Assembly: GCF_026676115.1 (NCBI RefSeq)
Contig: NZ_JAPONB010000001.1
Coordinates: 672,191-736,190, forward strand
Source of the DNA: Salinimicrobium sp. TH3
Lineage (GTDB): Bacteria > Bacteroidota > Bacteroidia > Flavobacteriales > Flavobacteriaceae
Direction of reading: 5' to 3'
Length of the DNA stretch: 64,000 nucleotides
Within the stretch, counting starts at the first letter, position 1. Each line of letters starts with the position of its first letter. Made by a program: the position numbers and the translations under genes. Positions 47,340 to 56,522 of this stretch are shown piece after piece. The notes under the pieces were generated by a model that worked only from the letters and a program-made list of their open reading frames with translations, searched no databases and was not told the DNA's origin.

Positions 47340-49904
47340 TTAAAAAGGATAATTGATGCCTACATTGAATACAGCTTTGGAAAGATTGTAACCACTAAAC
47401 CACCTGTTTCCGGGTTCAAGGGCAGGATTGTATGTTTTAAATCCAACATCAAACCTGAGGACAAAAAAGTCAAAGTCATATCGGAAACCTACACCTGTTC
47501 CCAAAGCAAGTTCTTCAAGATCGGAAAGGCTTGTAAAGGTAGAGGCTTCCTCTTCTACCACGTCAAAAACATTCCAGATATTTCCTGCATCGGCAAAAAT
47601 AGCTCCATTGAGATTTCCAAAAAAGTTAAAGCGGTATTCGGCACTTAGGGCGATCTTTAAGTTGGCTTCGTTGAACTCATTGCGACCACCGCTGCTTCCA
47701 GGTCCCAGGGAATAAGGTTGCCAGGCACGGTTGTCGTTGGGCCCACCGGCGAAAAAAGATCTTATAAAAGGAATACTGTTAGAATTTCCATAAGGAACAG
47801 CAATTCCGCCAAAAGTACGAATAGCAAAAACATTTTCCCCGCCAAGATCCCAGTGTTTGATATAATCAATTTCGGTTTTCACATATTGAGAGAAATTAAC
47901 TCCGAAGATGCTGTACCTGCCAGATTCATCTTTGTCTAATCCCGCCAGTTTTGAAGCTACAGACAAGATGTTACCAGCGGCTTCCAGTTTTACCCGGAGC
48001 CGGGAAAAATCTTCATCATAAATATTTTCCTTTTTATTAAGGATGTATGAGAAATTCGTGGCGTAAATGAGATTGTCTTCGGTAAGCCGGTTTTTTCTTT
48101 CCCTAAGATCGTTCAGGATCTCGTCTTGATTTACGGATAGTCCATCCACCTCTCCCAACCGGGCAGCACGAAGAAATCCATCGGCTCCTTCAGGAATTGA
48201 AAGAAATCGTTCACTCTGTTCATTTGTGGTGTAAAATTGTTCCGAGGCACTAATATCTTCAGAAGTAGCTATTTCATTAAGTTCAAGATAGGAGTTGCGG
48301 TAAACATTAAAATAATTATCTACATTGAGGTTACGCACATACTGCACATTCACCAGATCCATTAGGTGTGTGAGGTTGTCATTGGGCATCCAGCGATAAT
48401 TCATTACGGCGGTAAGACTTTGCTTGTCCAGACCAATGTTGGTTTGGGTACTGGCACCTATTCCCAGAGTAGTAAAAGGATACATATATTTGGGAATAAA
48501 CCTTTCTGTCGCAATTGGGAACAAGATGCGGGGGAGCGTGAGATCTACGTCTACACCAACTTCGGTAATATCAAAAAAGCGATCGGCATCATTTGCGGCA
48601 TCTTTTGAAGAACCAATACTTCCGCGGCCGGCAATCTCCAAAATTTCGGCGCCTCTAAAAACATTCCGGATTAAGAGAGAACCTCCAAAACCAATTCCTA
48701 TTTTCTGAATATTACTTTGGGAAATGTCAAACTCGAAACCAAGGGAATACTTTTGACGGGGTGTAAGAAAGATATTTGCAATAAGAGCATTTCCTGTGGT
48801 ATCTGAAGGGTCTTCCATGTACTGGATATTTGGATACCTAAAGGTCCTTAGCTGGTTAAGGCGATTGTAGGTGAGCGTTCTGTTTGCATCTGAATATATA
48901 GTACCCGGTGTAATAAATATCGCATTGGTAAGAGCGCCAGGTTTAAATTGCAATTCGTCAAAACTATACAGGTTGTAGCCTTCATTCGAGGCAGTGTCTG
49001 TTATAGGTTCATTTCGGTTTTCATACCTGTAATCGGGAAAAATATTGACAGTGCTTATTTTATGAACTTTGTAAGGGATCCTGGTCTGCACGCCGTCAAC
49101 CGTCGCTTCTCTATTTTGAATTATTAGTGCCGTATTAACCTTATGATCTGTATTAATTGTGTCTGCTTCAAAGCTAATGGACTCCTGCTCGAAGTGGTAT
49201 AACCCATTATTGCGGTAAAGTCCGGTTAATCTTTCTCTTTCGGCACCATAATCCTGTGTTTCATATTGCATCCCGGGAACTATAAGTGAATTCTGCTTGT
49301 GAGCCTCATAAATGGAATCTGCTACAATAGAAGCGATTCTTGGGGTGATAGAGTCAACAATGTAAGGTTCATTTGGAGTGACGAAATATTTAACTTTCGC
49401 TCGTTTTTCTTTGGTGGGAATGATCTCATAACCTGTCTCTGCATTGAACCAGCCATTGTTCCAGTACCAGGCCTTTAGTCTTTCTGCCGATCTTTGAGTA
49501 AGGCCTTCACTCACAACTGCAGGTGGTTCTCCAACATTTTTGATCCATTCATTTATGTTGACGTATATATTTCCAAGCCTCACTACCTGTTTTTCTGAAA
49601 GAATATCAGCTAATCTTTCTGCTCGTTTAGGTTTTTTCTGAAGCCAATTCAAATAGGTGGTATCGGGATTGGGATTAGCTAAGTTGTAGAGATACAGCTG
49701 TATGGGAAGGCCCAAAAAGGTTTTATTCGGTTCCTGGTAGAGCTGATCATATATGGTGTTTGTTGAGATTTCCTCTCCGTCTACATAAATGGTGTTCTTT
49801 GTTAATAGTCTTTGTCCATCTTCAACTCTTTTTACAGCGTTACAGGAAGAAAGAAATAAAGCAATTAAAAGAATTAATGATATTTTTGCCTGGAATTGTC
49901 TCAA
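47340..49904 (-). CDS. tamL: BamA/TamA-family outer membrane assembly lipoprotein (TamL)
   Basis: An 854-residue Omp85-family protein. The N-terminus is a lipoprotein signal (MRQFQAKISLILLIALFLSSC, lipidated Cys at about 21), which separates it from BamA. POTRA-like repeats fill about 35-400 (VKRVEDGQRLLTKNTIYVDGE; KHKVNTALIIQNR). The rest is a 16-strand type barrel ending VGINYPF, with the Omp85 lid-loop region near SFFAGGPNDNRAWQPYSLGPG. It should act in outer membrane protein assembly, possibly with a TamB protein encoded elsewhere. It diverges from an RNA methyltransferase gene with a 37-bp gap. Confidence 0.85.
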   Translation of the reverse strand: MRQFQAKISLILLIALFLSSCNAVKRVEDGQRLLTKNTIYVDGEEISTNTIYDQLYQEPNKTFLGLPIQLYLYNLANPNPDTTYLNWLQKKPKRAERLADILSEKQVVRLGNIYVNINEWIKNVGEPPAVVSEGLTQRSAERLKAWYWNNGWFNAETGYEIIPTKEKRAKVKYFVTPNEPYIVDSITPRIASIVADSIYEAHKQNSLIVPGMQYETQDYGAERERLTGLYRNNGLYHFEQESISFEADTINTDHKVNTALIIQNREATVDGVQTRIPYKVHKISTVNIFPDYRYENRNEPITDTASNEGYNLYSFDELQFKPGALTNAIFITPGTIYSDANRTLTYNRLNQLRTFRYPNIQYMEDPSDTTGNALIANIFLTPRQKYSLGFEFDISQSNIQKIGIGFGGSLLIRNVFRGAEILEIAGRGSIGSSKDAANDADRFFDITEVGVDVDLTLPRILFPIATERFIPKYMYPFTTLGIGASTQTNIGLDKQSLTAVMNYRWMPNDNLTHLMDLVNVQYVRNLNVDNYFNVYRNSYLELNEIATSEDISASEQFYTTNEQSERFLSIPEGADGFLRAARLGEVDGLSVNQDEILNDLRERKNRLTEDNLIYATNFSYILNKKENIYDEDFSRLRVKLEAAGNILSVASKLAGLDKDESGRYSIFGVNFSQYVKTEIDYIKHWDLGGENVFAIRTFGGIAVPYGNSNSIPFIRSFFAGGPNDNRAWQPYSLGPGSSGGRNEFNEANLKIALSAEYRFNFFGNLNGAIFADAGNIWNVFDVVEEEASTFTSLSDLEELALGTGVGFRYDFDFFVLRFDVGFKTYNPALEPGNRWFSGYNLSKAVFNVGINYPF

Positions 49905-49923
49905 GTAGCCTATTTAATGTGCT

Positions 49924-49931
49924 CAAAAATA
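49924..49931 (-). promoter_or_regulatory. -7 element of tamL
   Basis: TATTTTTG on the minus strand, 19 bp upstream of the tamL ATG, in the 37-bp divergent gap. Confidence 0.5.
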
Positions 49932-49941
49932 CAACTTTGGT

Positions 49942-50685
49942 ATGTTTAGCAAAAGCCAAATTAAACTTATAAAAAGCCTGTTCCAAAAAAAGTTTAGGAA
50001 CCAACATCGTCTGTTTTTAATAGAGGGGAAAAAAGGCATTTTTGAGCTTCTTGATTCTTCTCTTGAGCTTCATTCTCTTTATACTGTTGAAGATATTTTC
50101 AATGCTTCGGAAGAAAAGATCAATCTTATTTCTGAAACCGATCTAAAAAAGATTAGCAACCTGCATACTCCCCAAACTGCATTGGCTATTTTTCATATGC
50201 CTGAAGTAACGCAACCTAAAATAAATGGTTTGCAGGTGGTGCTGGATGAAGTGCAGGATCCAGGAAATTTGGGAACAATAATTCGCTTGTGCGACTGGTT
50301 TGGAGTTGAAGATTTAATTTGTTCCCCGGGCACTGTTGATTGCTACAATCCTAAAGTGGTACAGGCTACAATGGGTTCAATTTCAAGGGTGAAGATCCAT
50401 TACCTTGGTATCACCGAGTATCTGACTATAGCTAAGGAAAAAACTCCGGTCTACGGCACATTTTTGGAAGGTGAAAATGTTTATACCCAAACTCTGTCTC
50501 CTGAAGGAATCATTGTTTTGGGCAACGAAGCCAATGGTATCTCTTCACAAGTTGAACAGCTTATTTCCAAAAAACTTCTTATTCCGAAGTTCGGAAATTC
50601 TCAGAAAACAGAAAGCCTTAACGTCGCCACAGCGGCTGCGATCTTTTTAAGTGAATTCAGCCGAAGAAAAATTACTGGAAAGTAA
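49942..50685 (+). CDS. RNA 2'-O-methyltransferase of the TrmH/SpoU family
   Basis: A 247-residue SPOUT-fold methyltransferase: an N-terminal substrate-binding domain (FLIEGKKGIFELLDSS) and the knotted C-terminal domain with DEVQDPGNLGTIIRLCDWFG (motif 1, about 104), IIVLGNEANGIS (motif 2, about 190) and LNVATAAAIFLSEF (motif 3, about 229). The target RNA cannot be told; 23S rRNA Gm2251-type enzymes are close in shape. It overlaps the convergent porT gene by 14 bp at the stop codons. Confidence 0.92.
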   Translation: MFSKSQIKLIKSLFQKKFRNQHRLFLIEGKKGIFELLDSSLELHSLYTVEDIFNASEEKINLISETDLKKISNLHTPQTALAIFHMPEVTQPKINGLQVVLDEVQDPGNLGTIIRLCDWFGVEDLICSPGTVDCYNPKVVQATMGSISRVKIHYLGITEYLTIAKEKTPVYGTFLEGENVYTQTLSPEGIIVLGNEANGISSQVEQLISKKLLIPKFGNSQKTESLNVATAAAIFLSEFSRRKITGK

Positions 50686-51379
50686 AGTTGATAAAGATAG
50701 CTCGCGAAGACATTTTTTCTACGTTACGGGTGTATAAACTGTTGGGGTTGTCATCTCTTACCAATTCATCATTTATGGCAAAAACACCTCTAATGGAAGG
50801 AGTGAATTTGAAATAATAAAGGTAAAGATCAATTCCCAAACCTATTTCATAGTAAAAATTATTGGTGGTCATTCGAAATTGTCCATCCTCGTTGTCTTCT
50901 GGATTATTTTCGTTGCTGGACAGGTTAATTGATGTAGAAACTCCTCCTACCACAAAAGGTTTGAAGTTGTTGATTCGGGTTGTAGAGAACTTCAGCAAAA
51001 GCGGAATATGAACAAAGGTGGAATTAATTTCTCTAAAAGTTCCCGCATCTGCTTTTGTTAATTGGAAGTTGATTCTATTAAAAGAAACTCCCGGCTCGAG
51101 ACGTAAGTCAAGATGGTCGCTTAGCCTCATATTTCCAATCAAACCCACATTAAAACCTATAGTCCTGTCAACAGAATAATCTTTTCCAAGAGAGGCACCT
51201 TCTATATAATTTTTATAATCAAAATCAAAATCATAGGTGTTGAACCCCAGGAAATATCCATAGGAGAAACGCTGCTTATCAAAATTGGGGTTATTGATAA
51301 CGTCTTCTCCCGAAAAGATCTGTGCGCGGGCAGGCAAAGCGCCAAATACAATAAGGGCCAGGATTAAATACTTCTTCAT
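50672..51379 (-). CDS. porT: Type IX secretion outer membrane protein PorT/SprT
   Basis: A 235-residue exported beta-barrel: signal peptide (1-19, ending ARA before QIFSG), then an eight-strand type barrel (YGYFLGFNTYDFDFDY, LRLEPGVSFNRINFQL, PFVVGGVSTSINLS, YEIGLGIDLYLYYFKFTPSIRGVFAINDEL) ending AIFINFTFQ. Sequence, size and its place directly behind menG/ubiE match PorT (SprT), a component of the type IX secretion system. It starts at ATG 51379, 4 bp after the menG stop; a longer frame reaching into menG is not used. Confidence 0.88.
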   Translation of the reverse strand: MKKYLILALIVFGALPARAQIFSGEDVINNPNFDKQRFSYGYFLGFNTYDFDFDYKNYIEGASLGKDYSVDRTIGFNVGLIGNMRLSDHLDLRLEPGVSFNRINFQLTKADAGTFREINSTFVHIPLLLKFSTTRINNFKPFVVGGVSTSINLSSNENNPEDNEDGQFRMTTNNFYYEIGLGIDLYLYYFKFTPSIRGVFAINDELVRDDNPNSLYTRNVEKMSSRAIFINFTFQ

Positions 51380-51383
51380 AAGC

Positions 51384-52112
51384 TTATTTTGATGCCGAAT
51401 AAATTGTCGCCACTCCCATAGTTTGGGGATGATGCCGTACATCTATAAACCCGGTTTCTCTCAAAATATTGTTGAGTTTTTCACCATAAGGGAAAGCTGC
51501 AGCACTTTCACTCAGGTAGCTGTAGGCTACCTTGTCTTTGGAAAACATTTTTCCTATTAAAGGAAGTAAGTTCTTCGTATAAAAATTATATCCCTGTTTA
51601 AATGGGAATTTAGTAGGAACAGAGGTCTCTAAAATGACAAATATTCCTCCTTTTTTCAGAACCCGAAAAATTTCGGATAAGCCTTTTTCAAGATTTTCAA
51701 AGTTCCTTACTCCAAAGGCGACTGTTATTGCATCAAAGCTGTTATCTTCAAAGGGCAGGGCTTCAGAATCTCCCTGTATCATTTCAATTTTTCCTGTTAG
51801 CTTCTCGTCTGCTATCTTTTCCCTTCCCACAGCTAGCATTCCTTCAGAAAGATCAAGACCTACAATTCTTTTAGCGCCGGTTTTTGCAAGGCTTATTGCA
51901 AGATCCCCGGTCCCTGTAGCAATGTCTAGTACAGATTCGGGATTGGTTGCAGAAACCATTTCGATTACCTTTTTGCGCCACTTTACATCAATTCCAAAAG
52001 AGATCACCCTGTTGAGACCATCATAGTTTGTAGAGATGGTATCAAACATTTGCTCTACCTGTTTCTTTTTGTTGAGATTGGAATCTTTATATGGTGTCAC
52101 ATTCTTGCTCAT
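51384..52112 (-). CDS. ubiE: Demethylmenaquinone/ubiquinone C-methyltransferase
   Basis: SAM-dependent methylation, the last step of menaquinone synthesis; menaquinone is the expected quinone in this phylum. 242 residues with the family signatures [19 protein letters not shown] (about 30), [19 protein letters not shown] (about 60), [22 protein letters not shown] and RVLKKGG. Operon with porT, a pairing known from Flavobacterium. Its -7 element is at 52136-52129. Confidence 0.94.
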   Translation of the reverse strand: MSKNVTPYKDSNLNKKKQVEQMFDTISTNYDGLNRVISFGIDVKWRKKVIEMVSATNPESVLDIATGTGDLAISLAKTGAKRIVGLDLSEGMLAVGREKIADEKLTGKIEMIQGDSEALPFEDNSFDAITVAFGVRNFENLEKGLSEIFRVLKKGGIFVILETSVPTKFPFKQGYNFYTKNLLPLIGKMFSKDKVAYSYLSESAAAFPYGEKLNNILRETGFIDVRHHPQTMGVATIYSASK

Positions 52113-52128
52113 TCGGAAAAATTTTCGC

Positions 52129-52136
52129 CAAAGATA
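52129..52136 (-). promoter_or_regulatory. -7 element of ubiE-porT
   Basis: TATCTTTG on the minus strand (TAnnTTTG), 16 bp upstream of the ubiE ATG. Confidence 0.55.
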
Positions 52137-52192
52137 CGAGTTTATCTACCAAATGCTGAGGCTGTAAACCAAATACTTGAGTGGTATTTTAT

Positions 52193-52220
52193 TTTGGTTG
52201 AGTGAAATACCTTAGCTTTG
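52193..52220 (+). promoter_or_regulatory. Promoter of trkA-trkH
   Basis: TTTG (52193-52196), 16 bp, TAGCTTTG (52213-52220), 25 bp before the trkA ATG. An inverted repeat GGTATTT (52183-52189) / AAATACC (52205-52211) flanks the -33 region and could be an operator. Confidence 0.5.
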
Positions 52221-52245
52221 TGCCTCTTGAACTTATTCGTTCCTT

Positions 52246-53595
52246 ATGAAAATAATCATTGCCGGTGCCGGTGAGGTAGGATTCCATTTAGCGAAATTGT
52301 TATCATATGAGTCACAGGACATCACTCTTATCGATGTTAATCGTGAAAATCTTATTTATGCCGATGCTCATCTCGATATTCGTACTCTTAGGGGGGATGC
52401 CACATCAATTTCTGTCCTTAAGGATGCACAAGTCAAAGATGTGGACCTGCTTATAGGGGTTACAAGCAGCGAAACTACCAATATCACTGTTTGTGTTCTT
52501 GCGAAGCAAATGGGTGCTAAACGTACCATTGCCAGGATCGCCAATCAGGAGTTCCTGGAAAATAAAGAGGAAATTGGGTTTACTCAATTTGGAATTGATG
52601 AGCTAATTTCTCCCGAAGCTCTGGCTGTAAAGGAAATAGAACTATTGCTTAACCAGTCTGCTTTTAACGACAGCTACGAATTTGAAGACGGAGCTCTAAC
52701 CATGGTTGGACTCACCCTGCCGGAAAGTGCCGCTTTTATAGGAAAATCGGTGAAGGAGACTGCCAATATATTTCCGGGAATTCATTTTATGCCTATTGCC
52801 CTGCGTAGGAGGGATACTATTGAAACACACATTCCTCGTGGTAACACGACATTTAGAGAAGGAGACCAGGTCTATTTTGTTACTACAAAGGGAGGAGTAA
52901 ATGATCTCTACAAACTTACCGGGAAAAAACGACAGAACATGAAAAATGTCATGATCCTGGGGGGAAGTAAAATTGGCCGTAAAGCTTCAATGGACCTGTG
53001 TAAAAAGAAGATGAACGTTAAACTCATAGAGAGTGATAAGGACACAGCTTTTGATCTTGCCGATGAACTTCCAAAGGCATTGATCATACATGGAGATGGG
53101 CGTAATGTTGAATTACTTGAAGAAGAAAGTATTCAGGATATGGATGCATTTATCGCAGTAACAGGAAATTCTGAAACAAATATTATGACGTGCCTGGTGG
53201 CTAAGTCAAAAAATGTAAAGCGAACAATAGCTTTGGTTGAAAATATGGATTACTTCCAGCTAAGCCATTCTATAGGTATTGATACCCTGATAAATAAAAA
53301 GCTTTTGGCAGCCAGTAATATTTTTCGATATATTAGAAAAGGAGAGGTTGTAGCCATGACGCGACTTAGCAATATGGATGCCGAGCTTCTTGAATTTATA
53401 GTAAAGCCAACCTCAAAAGTCTCCAACAAAAAGATTGTTGACCTTGATTTTCCAAGATCGGCAATTATTGGAGGAGTGATAAGGGATGGAATTGGAGTAA
53501 TTGCACTGGGGAACTTTAAAATTCTACCCGGGGACCGAATTGTAATTTGTTGCTTACCTCATGCCATCCAAAAGGTTGAAAAACTTTTCTTGTAA
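52246..53595 (+). CDS. trkA: Trk potassium uptake regulatory subunit TrkA
   Basis: Cytoplasmic NAD(H)-binding gating subunit of the Trk potassium transporter. 449 residues in two tandem RCK units: Rossmann loops GAGEVGFHLAKLL (about 6-18) and LGGSKIGRKASMDL (about 238), each followed by an RCK-C domain (ALTMVGLTLPESAAFIGKSV; DAELLEFIVKPTSKVSNKKI). Its stop overlaps the trkH start (TAATG), so the two subunits are co-translated. Confidence 0.95.
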   Translation: MKIIIAGAGEVGFHLAKLLSYESQDITLIDVNRENLIYADAHLDIRTLRGDATSISVLKDAQVKDVDLLIGVTSSETTNITVCVLAKQMGAKRTIARIANQEFLENKEEIGFTQFGIDELISPEALAVKEIELLLNQSAFNDSYEFEDGALTMVGLTLPESAAFIGKSVKETANIFPGIHFMPIALRRRDTIETHIPRGNTTFREGDQVYFVTTKGGVNDLYKLTGKKRQNMKNVMILGGSKIGRKASMDLCKKKMNVKLIESDKDTAFDLADELPKALIIHGDGRNVELLEEESIQDMDAFIAVTGNSETNIMTCLVAKSKNVKRTIALVENMDYFQLSHSIGIDTLINKKLLAASNIFRYIRKGEVVAMTRLSNMDAELLEFIVKPTSKVSNKKIVDLDFPRSAIIGGVIRDGIGVIALGNFKILPGDRIVICCLPHAIQKVEKLFL

Positions 53596-55091
53596 TGCCA
53601 AGACTTAATAAGCCTATTATTACTCATATTATGGGTGTGCTCCTGGTTTGTAACGGGGGCTTTATGCTTACTGCCTCGGGAGTGAGTTTTTATTATGAAG
53701 ATGGAGTTGCCCTGGAAATCTTTATAGCAGCTCTTTTAACTATGGGCGTAGGAGGCCTAGCCATGTTGCTTACCCGGGGACATACCCGGGAAGTCAAAAA
53801 AAGAGATGGTTACTTAATTGTGACTCTTGGCTGGATCTTCATGGCGCTTAGCGGAACTTTGCCTTACGTGCTGAGTGGCGGGATACCCTCCTTTACAAAT
53901 GCCTTTTTTGAGACTATGTCTGGTTATACCACGACGGGAGCGTCCATTCTTAACGATATTGAATCTGTTCCCGAAGGTTTGCTTTTCTGGCGGAGTCTCA
54001 CGCACTGGATAGGGGGGATGGGAATTATTGTTTTGGCTATTGCTATCCTGCCGCTCCTGGGAATTGGAGGGATGCAGTTATTTGCTGCGGAAGCTCCCGG
54101 CCCAAGTGCCGATAAGCTCAAGCCTAGAATCACAGATACTGCAAAAAGACTCTGGTTCATATATGTTGGGCTTACCTTAGCTGAAACTGTTCTCCTTTAC
54201 ATTGCCGGGATGGGGCTCTTTGATGCTGTAAACCATTCTTTGAGCACATTGTCTACAGGTGGATTTTCAACCAAAAATGCAAGTCTTGCATACTGGAATG
54301 ATAACCCTCTGGTGCAATACATTGTTAGCCTCTTCATGTTCCTCGCAGGGACGAATTTTGTGATTAGCTATTTTGGGTTCAAAGGTAATTTTGGGAAAGT
54401 CTTTCGGGATGAAGAATTTAAATGGTATTCTTATTTTGTGCTGGGTTTCACAATAATCGCTGCCCTTATTATCTTTTTTAAAGCCGATCCTTCAATTTCA
54501 TCGGTGGAACATCCAATGGTCCTTGGTGAATTTGAGAGTGCCTTTAGGCATGCCTTGTTTCAGGTTCTTGCAATCGTCACAACTACAGGATTTGTAACCG
54601 CAGATTACACCATGTGGACCACTTTCCTAACCGTCTTTTTCTTCGGAATGTTCTTCCTGGGAGGATCAGCGGGTTCTACAGCGGGGGGTGTGAAGGTGAT
54701 GCGACATGTGATCATGATTAGGAATGGACTTATTGAGTTTAAGAGAACCCTGCACCCTAATGCGGTACTGCCTGTTCATTACAATGGCAAAAGCATTAGT
54801 AAAAAAATCGTATTTAATATTTTGGGCTTCTTCATTCTTTACATGCTATCTTTTATTATTGGAGCTGTTGTTCTGGCCGCAATGGGGCTGGATTTTGAAA
54901 CTGCCATTGGGGGAGCAGCTTCTTCCTTAGGAAATATTGGTCCCGCTTTTGGGGATCTCGGTCCTGTAAATAATTTTGATTCCTTACCTCCGCAGGGTAA
55001 ATGGTGGTGTGCTTTTCTCATGTTGATAGGAAGGCTTGAACTGTTTACGGTACTTATTTTACTCACACCTTTCTTCTGGAGAAACAGGTAA
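53595..55091 (+). CDS. trkH: Trk potassium transporter membrane subunit TrkH
   Basis: The pore-forming subunit, 498 residues, with about ten to twelve membrane helices and four pore loops carrying a filter glycine, for example TMSGYTTTGASIL (about 112), LSTLSTGGFSTKN (about 220), VTTTGFVTADYT (about 330) and SSLGNIGPAFGDLGP (about 440). It ends in LTPFFWRNR. A heptad-periodic repeat begins 2 bp after the stop codon. Confidence 0.95.
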   Translation: MPRLNKPIITHIMGVLLVCNGGFMLTASGVSFYYEDGVALEIFIAALLTMGVGGLAMLLTRGHTREVKKRDGYLIVTLGWIFMALSGTLPYVLSGGIPSFTNAFFETMSGYTTTGASILNDIESVPEGLLFWRSLTHWIGGMGIIVLAIAILPLLGIGGMQLFAAEAPGPSADKLKPRITDTAKRLWFIYVGLTLAETVLLYIAGMGLFDAVNHSLSTLSTGGFSTKNASLAYWNDNPLVQYIVSLFMFLAGTNFVISYFGFKGNFGKVFRDEEFKWYSYFVLGFTIIAALIIFFKADPSISSVEHPMVLGEFESAFRHALFQVLAIVTTTGFVTADYTMWTTFLTVFFFGMFFLGGSAGSTAGGVKVMRHVIMIRNGLIEFKRTLHPNAVLPVHYNGKSISKKIVFNILGFFILYMLSFIIGAVVLAAMGLDFETAIGGAASSLGNIGPAFGDLGPVNNFDSLPPQGKWWCAFLMLIGRLELFTVLILLTPFFWRNR

Positions 55092-55093
55092 TT

Positions 55094-55135
55094 TTAGTGA
55101 TCAGTGATCAGTGCCCAGGGTTTAGTTTTCAGGTT
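55094..55135 (+). repeat. Heptad tandem repeat after trkH
   Basis: Six 7-bp steps: TTAGTGA, TCAGTGA, TCAGTGC, CCAGGGT, TTAGTTT, TCAGGTT. It starts just after the trkH stop. The rest of the intergenic stretch to 55257 shows no gene. Confidence 0.6.
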
Positions 55136-55257
55136 GATTTTACCCGATTTTAGTGAGAGGTCTGGAGGGTAAATGGTTGTCTGGATAGTCATTTCCCGAA
55201 GGCCCAAAAAACTTTTTAAAAGTGATATTTACAGGATTTATAATAAGGTGATTTTGT

Positions 55258-55292
55258 TATAAAAAAAATCCCCACTTCTTAAGTAGGGATTT
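55258..55292 (-). terminator. Terminator of the aminotransferase gene
   Basis: A 12-bp stem AAATCCCCACTT / AAGTAGGGATTT with one mismatch and a 3-nt loop. On the minus strand eight T follow, 23 bp after the stop. Confidence 0.8.
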
Positions 55293-55314
55293 TCCATAAA
55301 TTTTTTTTAATCAA

Positions 55315-56505
55315 TTATGCTTCAGAAAGGGCATTTTTGATGCGCTTCATTGCTTCTTCTATTTCAGTTTCACTGGCAGCATAGGAAAGTCTTATACAAT
55401 TTGGGCTTCCGAAGGCATCTCCTGTAACCGTAGCCACTAGAGCCCTTTCCAGAAGGAACATAGAAAAATCTGTCGCATCTTTTATTTCATAGTCATTGAG
55501 GGTTTTTCCGAAGAAATAGGAGACATCGGGAAATACATAAAATGCACCTTCGGGCTCTGTAATTGTAAAGCCGGGAATATCTGAAAGCAGGTCAATGATC
55601 AATTTTCTGCGACTTTTAAACCTGTCGATCATATACTGGATCTTGCTCACAGGAGCTTCCAAAGCAGTAATAACGGCTCGTTGAGCAATACAGTTGGCTC
55701 CGCTGGTGATTTGGCCCTGCATTTTGTTACATGCCCTTGCAATTTCTGCAGGAGCACCTATATAACCAATTCTCCACCCTGTCATTGCAAAAGCTTTTGA
55801 CACACCATTAACCGTAACAACGCGGTCATACATGTCTTCGAACTGAGCCATGGAAGCATGTTCTCCCACAAAATTAATATGCTCGTAGATCTCATCACTC
55901 ACAACAATGATATTTGGATGTTTTACCAGAACATCTGCCAAAGCCCGGAGTTCATCTTTGCTATATACCATTCCGCTTGGATTGGAAGGAGAGCTGTACC
56001 AAAGCATCTTAGTCTTAGGAGTAATAGCAGCTTCCAACTGTTGAGGTGTCATTTTAAAATCTGATTCTACTGAAGTAGGTACTTCTACCGGAACTCCTTC
56101 AGCCAGCTTTACAATTTCGGCATAACTTACCCAATATGGGCAGGGGAGGATCACCTCATCGCCGGGATTAAGCATGACCATGGCCACATTGGCCAAGGAC
56201 TGCTTTGCCCCTGTAGAAACAACTATTTGAGACCTGTCGTAAGTTAAGCCGTTATCTCTCTTGAATTTGTTGATAATAGCATCCTTAAGTTCCACGTAAC
56301 CGTCAACCGGAGTATAGGAGTTATAATTATCATTAATAGCCTGTATTGCGGCTTCCTTTATAAAATCGGGAGTATTAAAATCGGGTTCTCCCAGGCTTAG
56401 GCCTATAATGTCTTTTCCTTCTGCCTTTAACTCTCTGGTCTTGGCTGCCATGGCCAGGGTTTGAGAGGTGGACATGTTGTTAATGCGGTCAGATAATTGG
56501 TACAT
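55315..56505 (-). CDS. Pyridoxal-phosphate aminotransferase, aspartate aminotransferase type
   Basis: A 396-residue class I/II aminotransferase with LSLGEPDFNTPDFI, YTPVDGYVELKDAI, VSTGAKQSLANVAM, SSPSNPSGMVYS, VSDEIYEHI and the PLP lysine in NGVSKAFAMTGWRIGYIG (Lys about 237). It matches the group I-gamma aspartate aminotransferases; prephenate or aromatic substrates cannot be ruled out. It lies 17 bp after the desaturase gene on the same strand, so the two may be co-transcribed, though the functions are unrelated. Confidence 0.92.
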   Translation of the reverse strand: MYQLSDRINNMSTSQTLAMAAKTRELKAEGKDIIGLSLGEPDFNTPDFIKEAAIQAINDNYNSYTPVDGYVELKDAIINKFKRDNGLTYDRSQIVVSTGAKQSLANVAMVMLNPGDEVILPCPYWVSYAEIVKLAEGVPVEVPTSVESDFKMTPQQLEAAITPKTKMLWYSSPSNPSGMVYSKDELRALADVLVKHPNIIVVSDEIYEHINFVGEHASMAQFEDMYDRVVTVNGVSKAFAMTGWRIGYIGAPAEIARACNKMQGQITSGANCIAQRAVITALEAPVSKIQYMIDRFKSRRKLIIDLLSDIPGFTITEPEGAFYVFPDVSYFFGKTLNDYEIKDATDFSMFLLERALVATVTGDAFGSPNCIRLSYAASETEIEEAMKRIKNALSEA

Positions 56506-56522
56506 GCGAAAGAGGTTGATTT

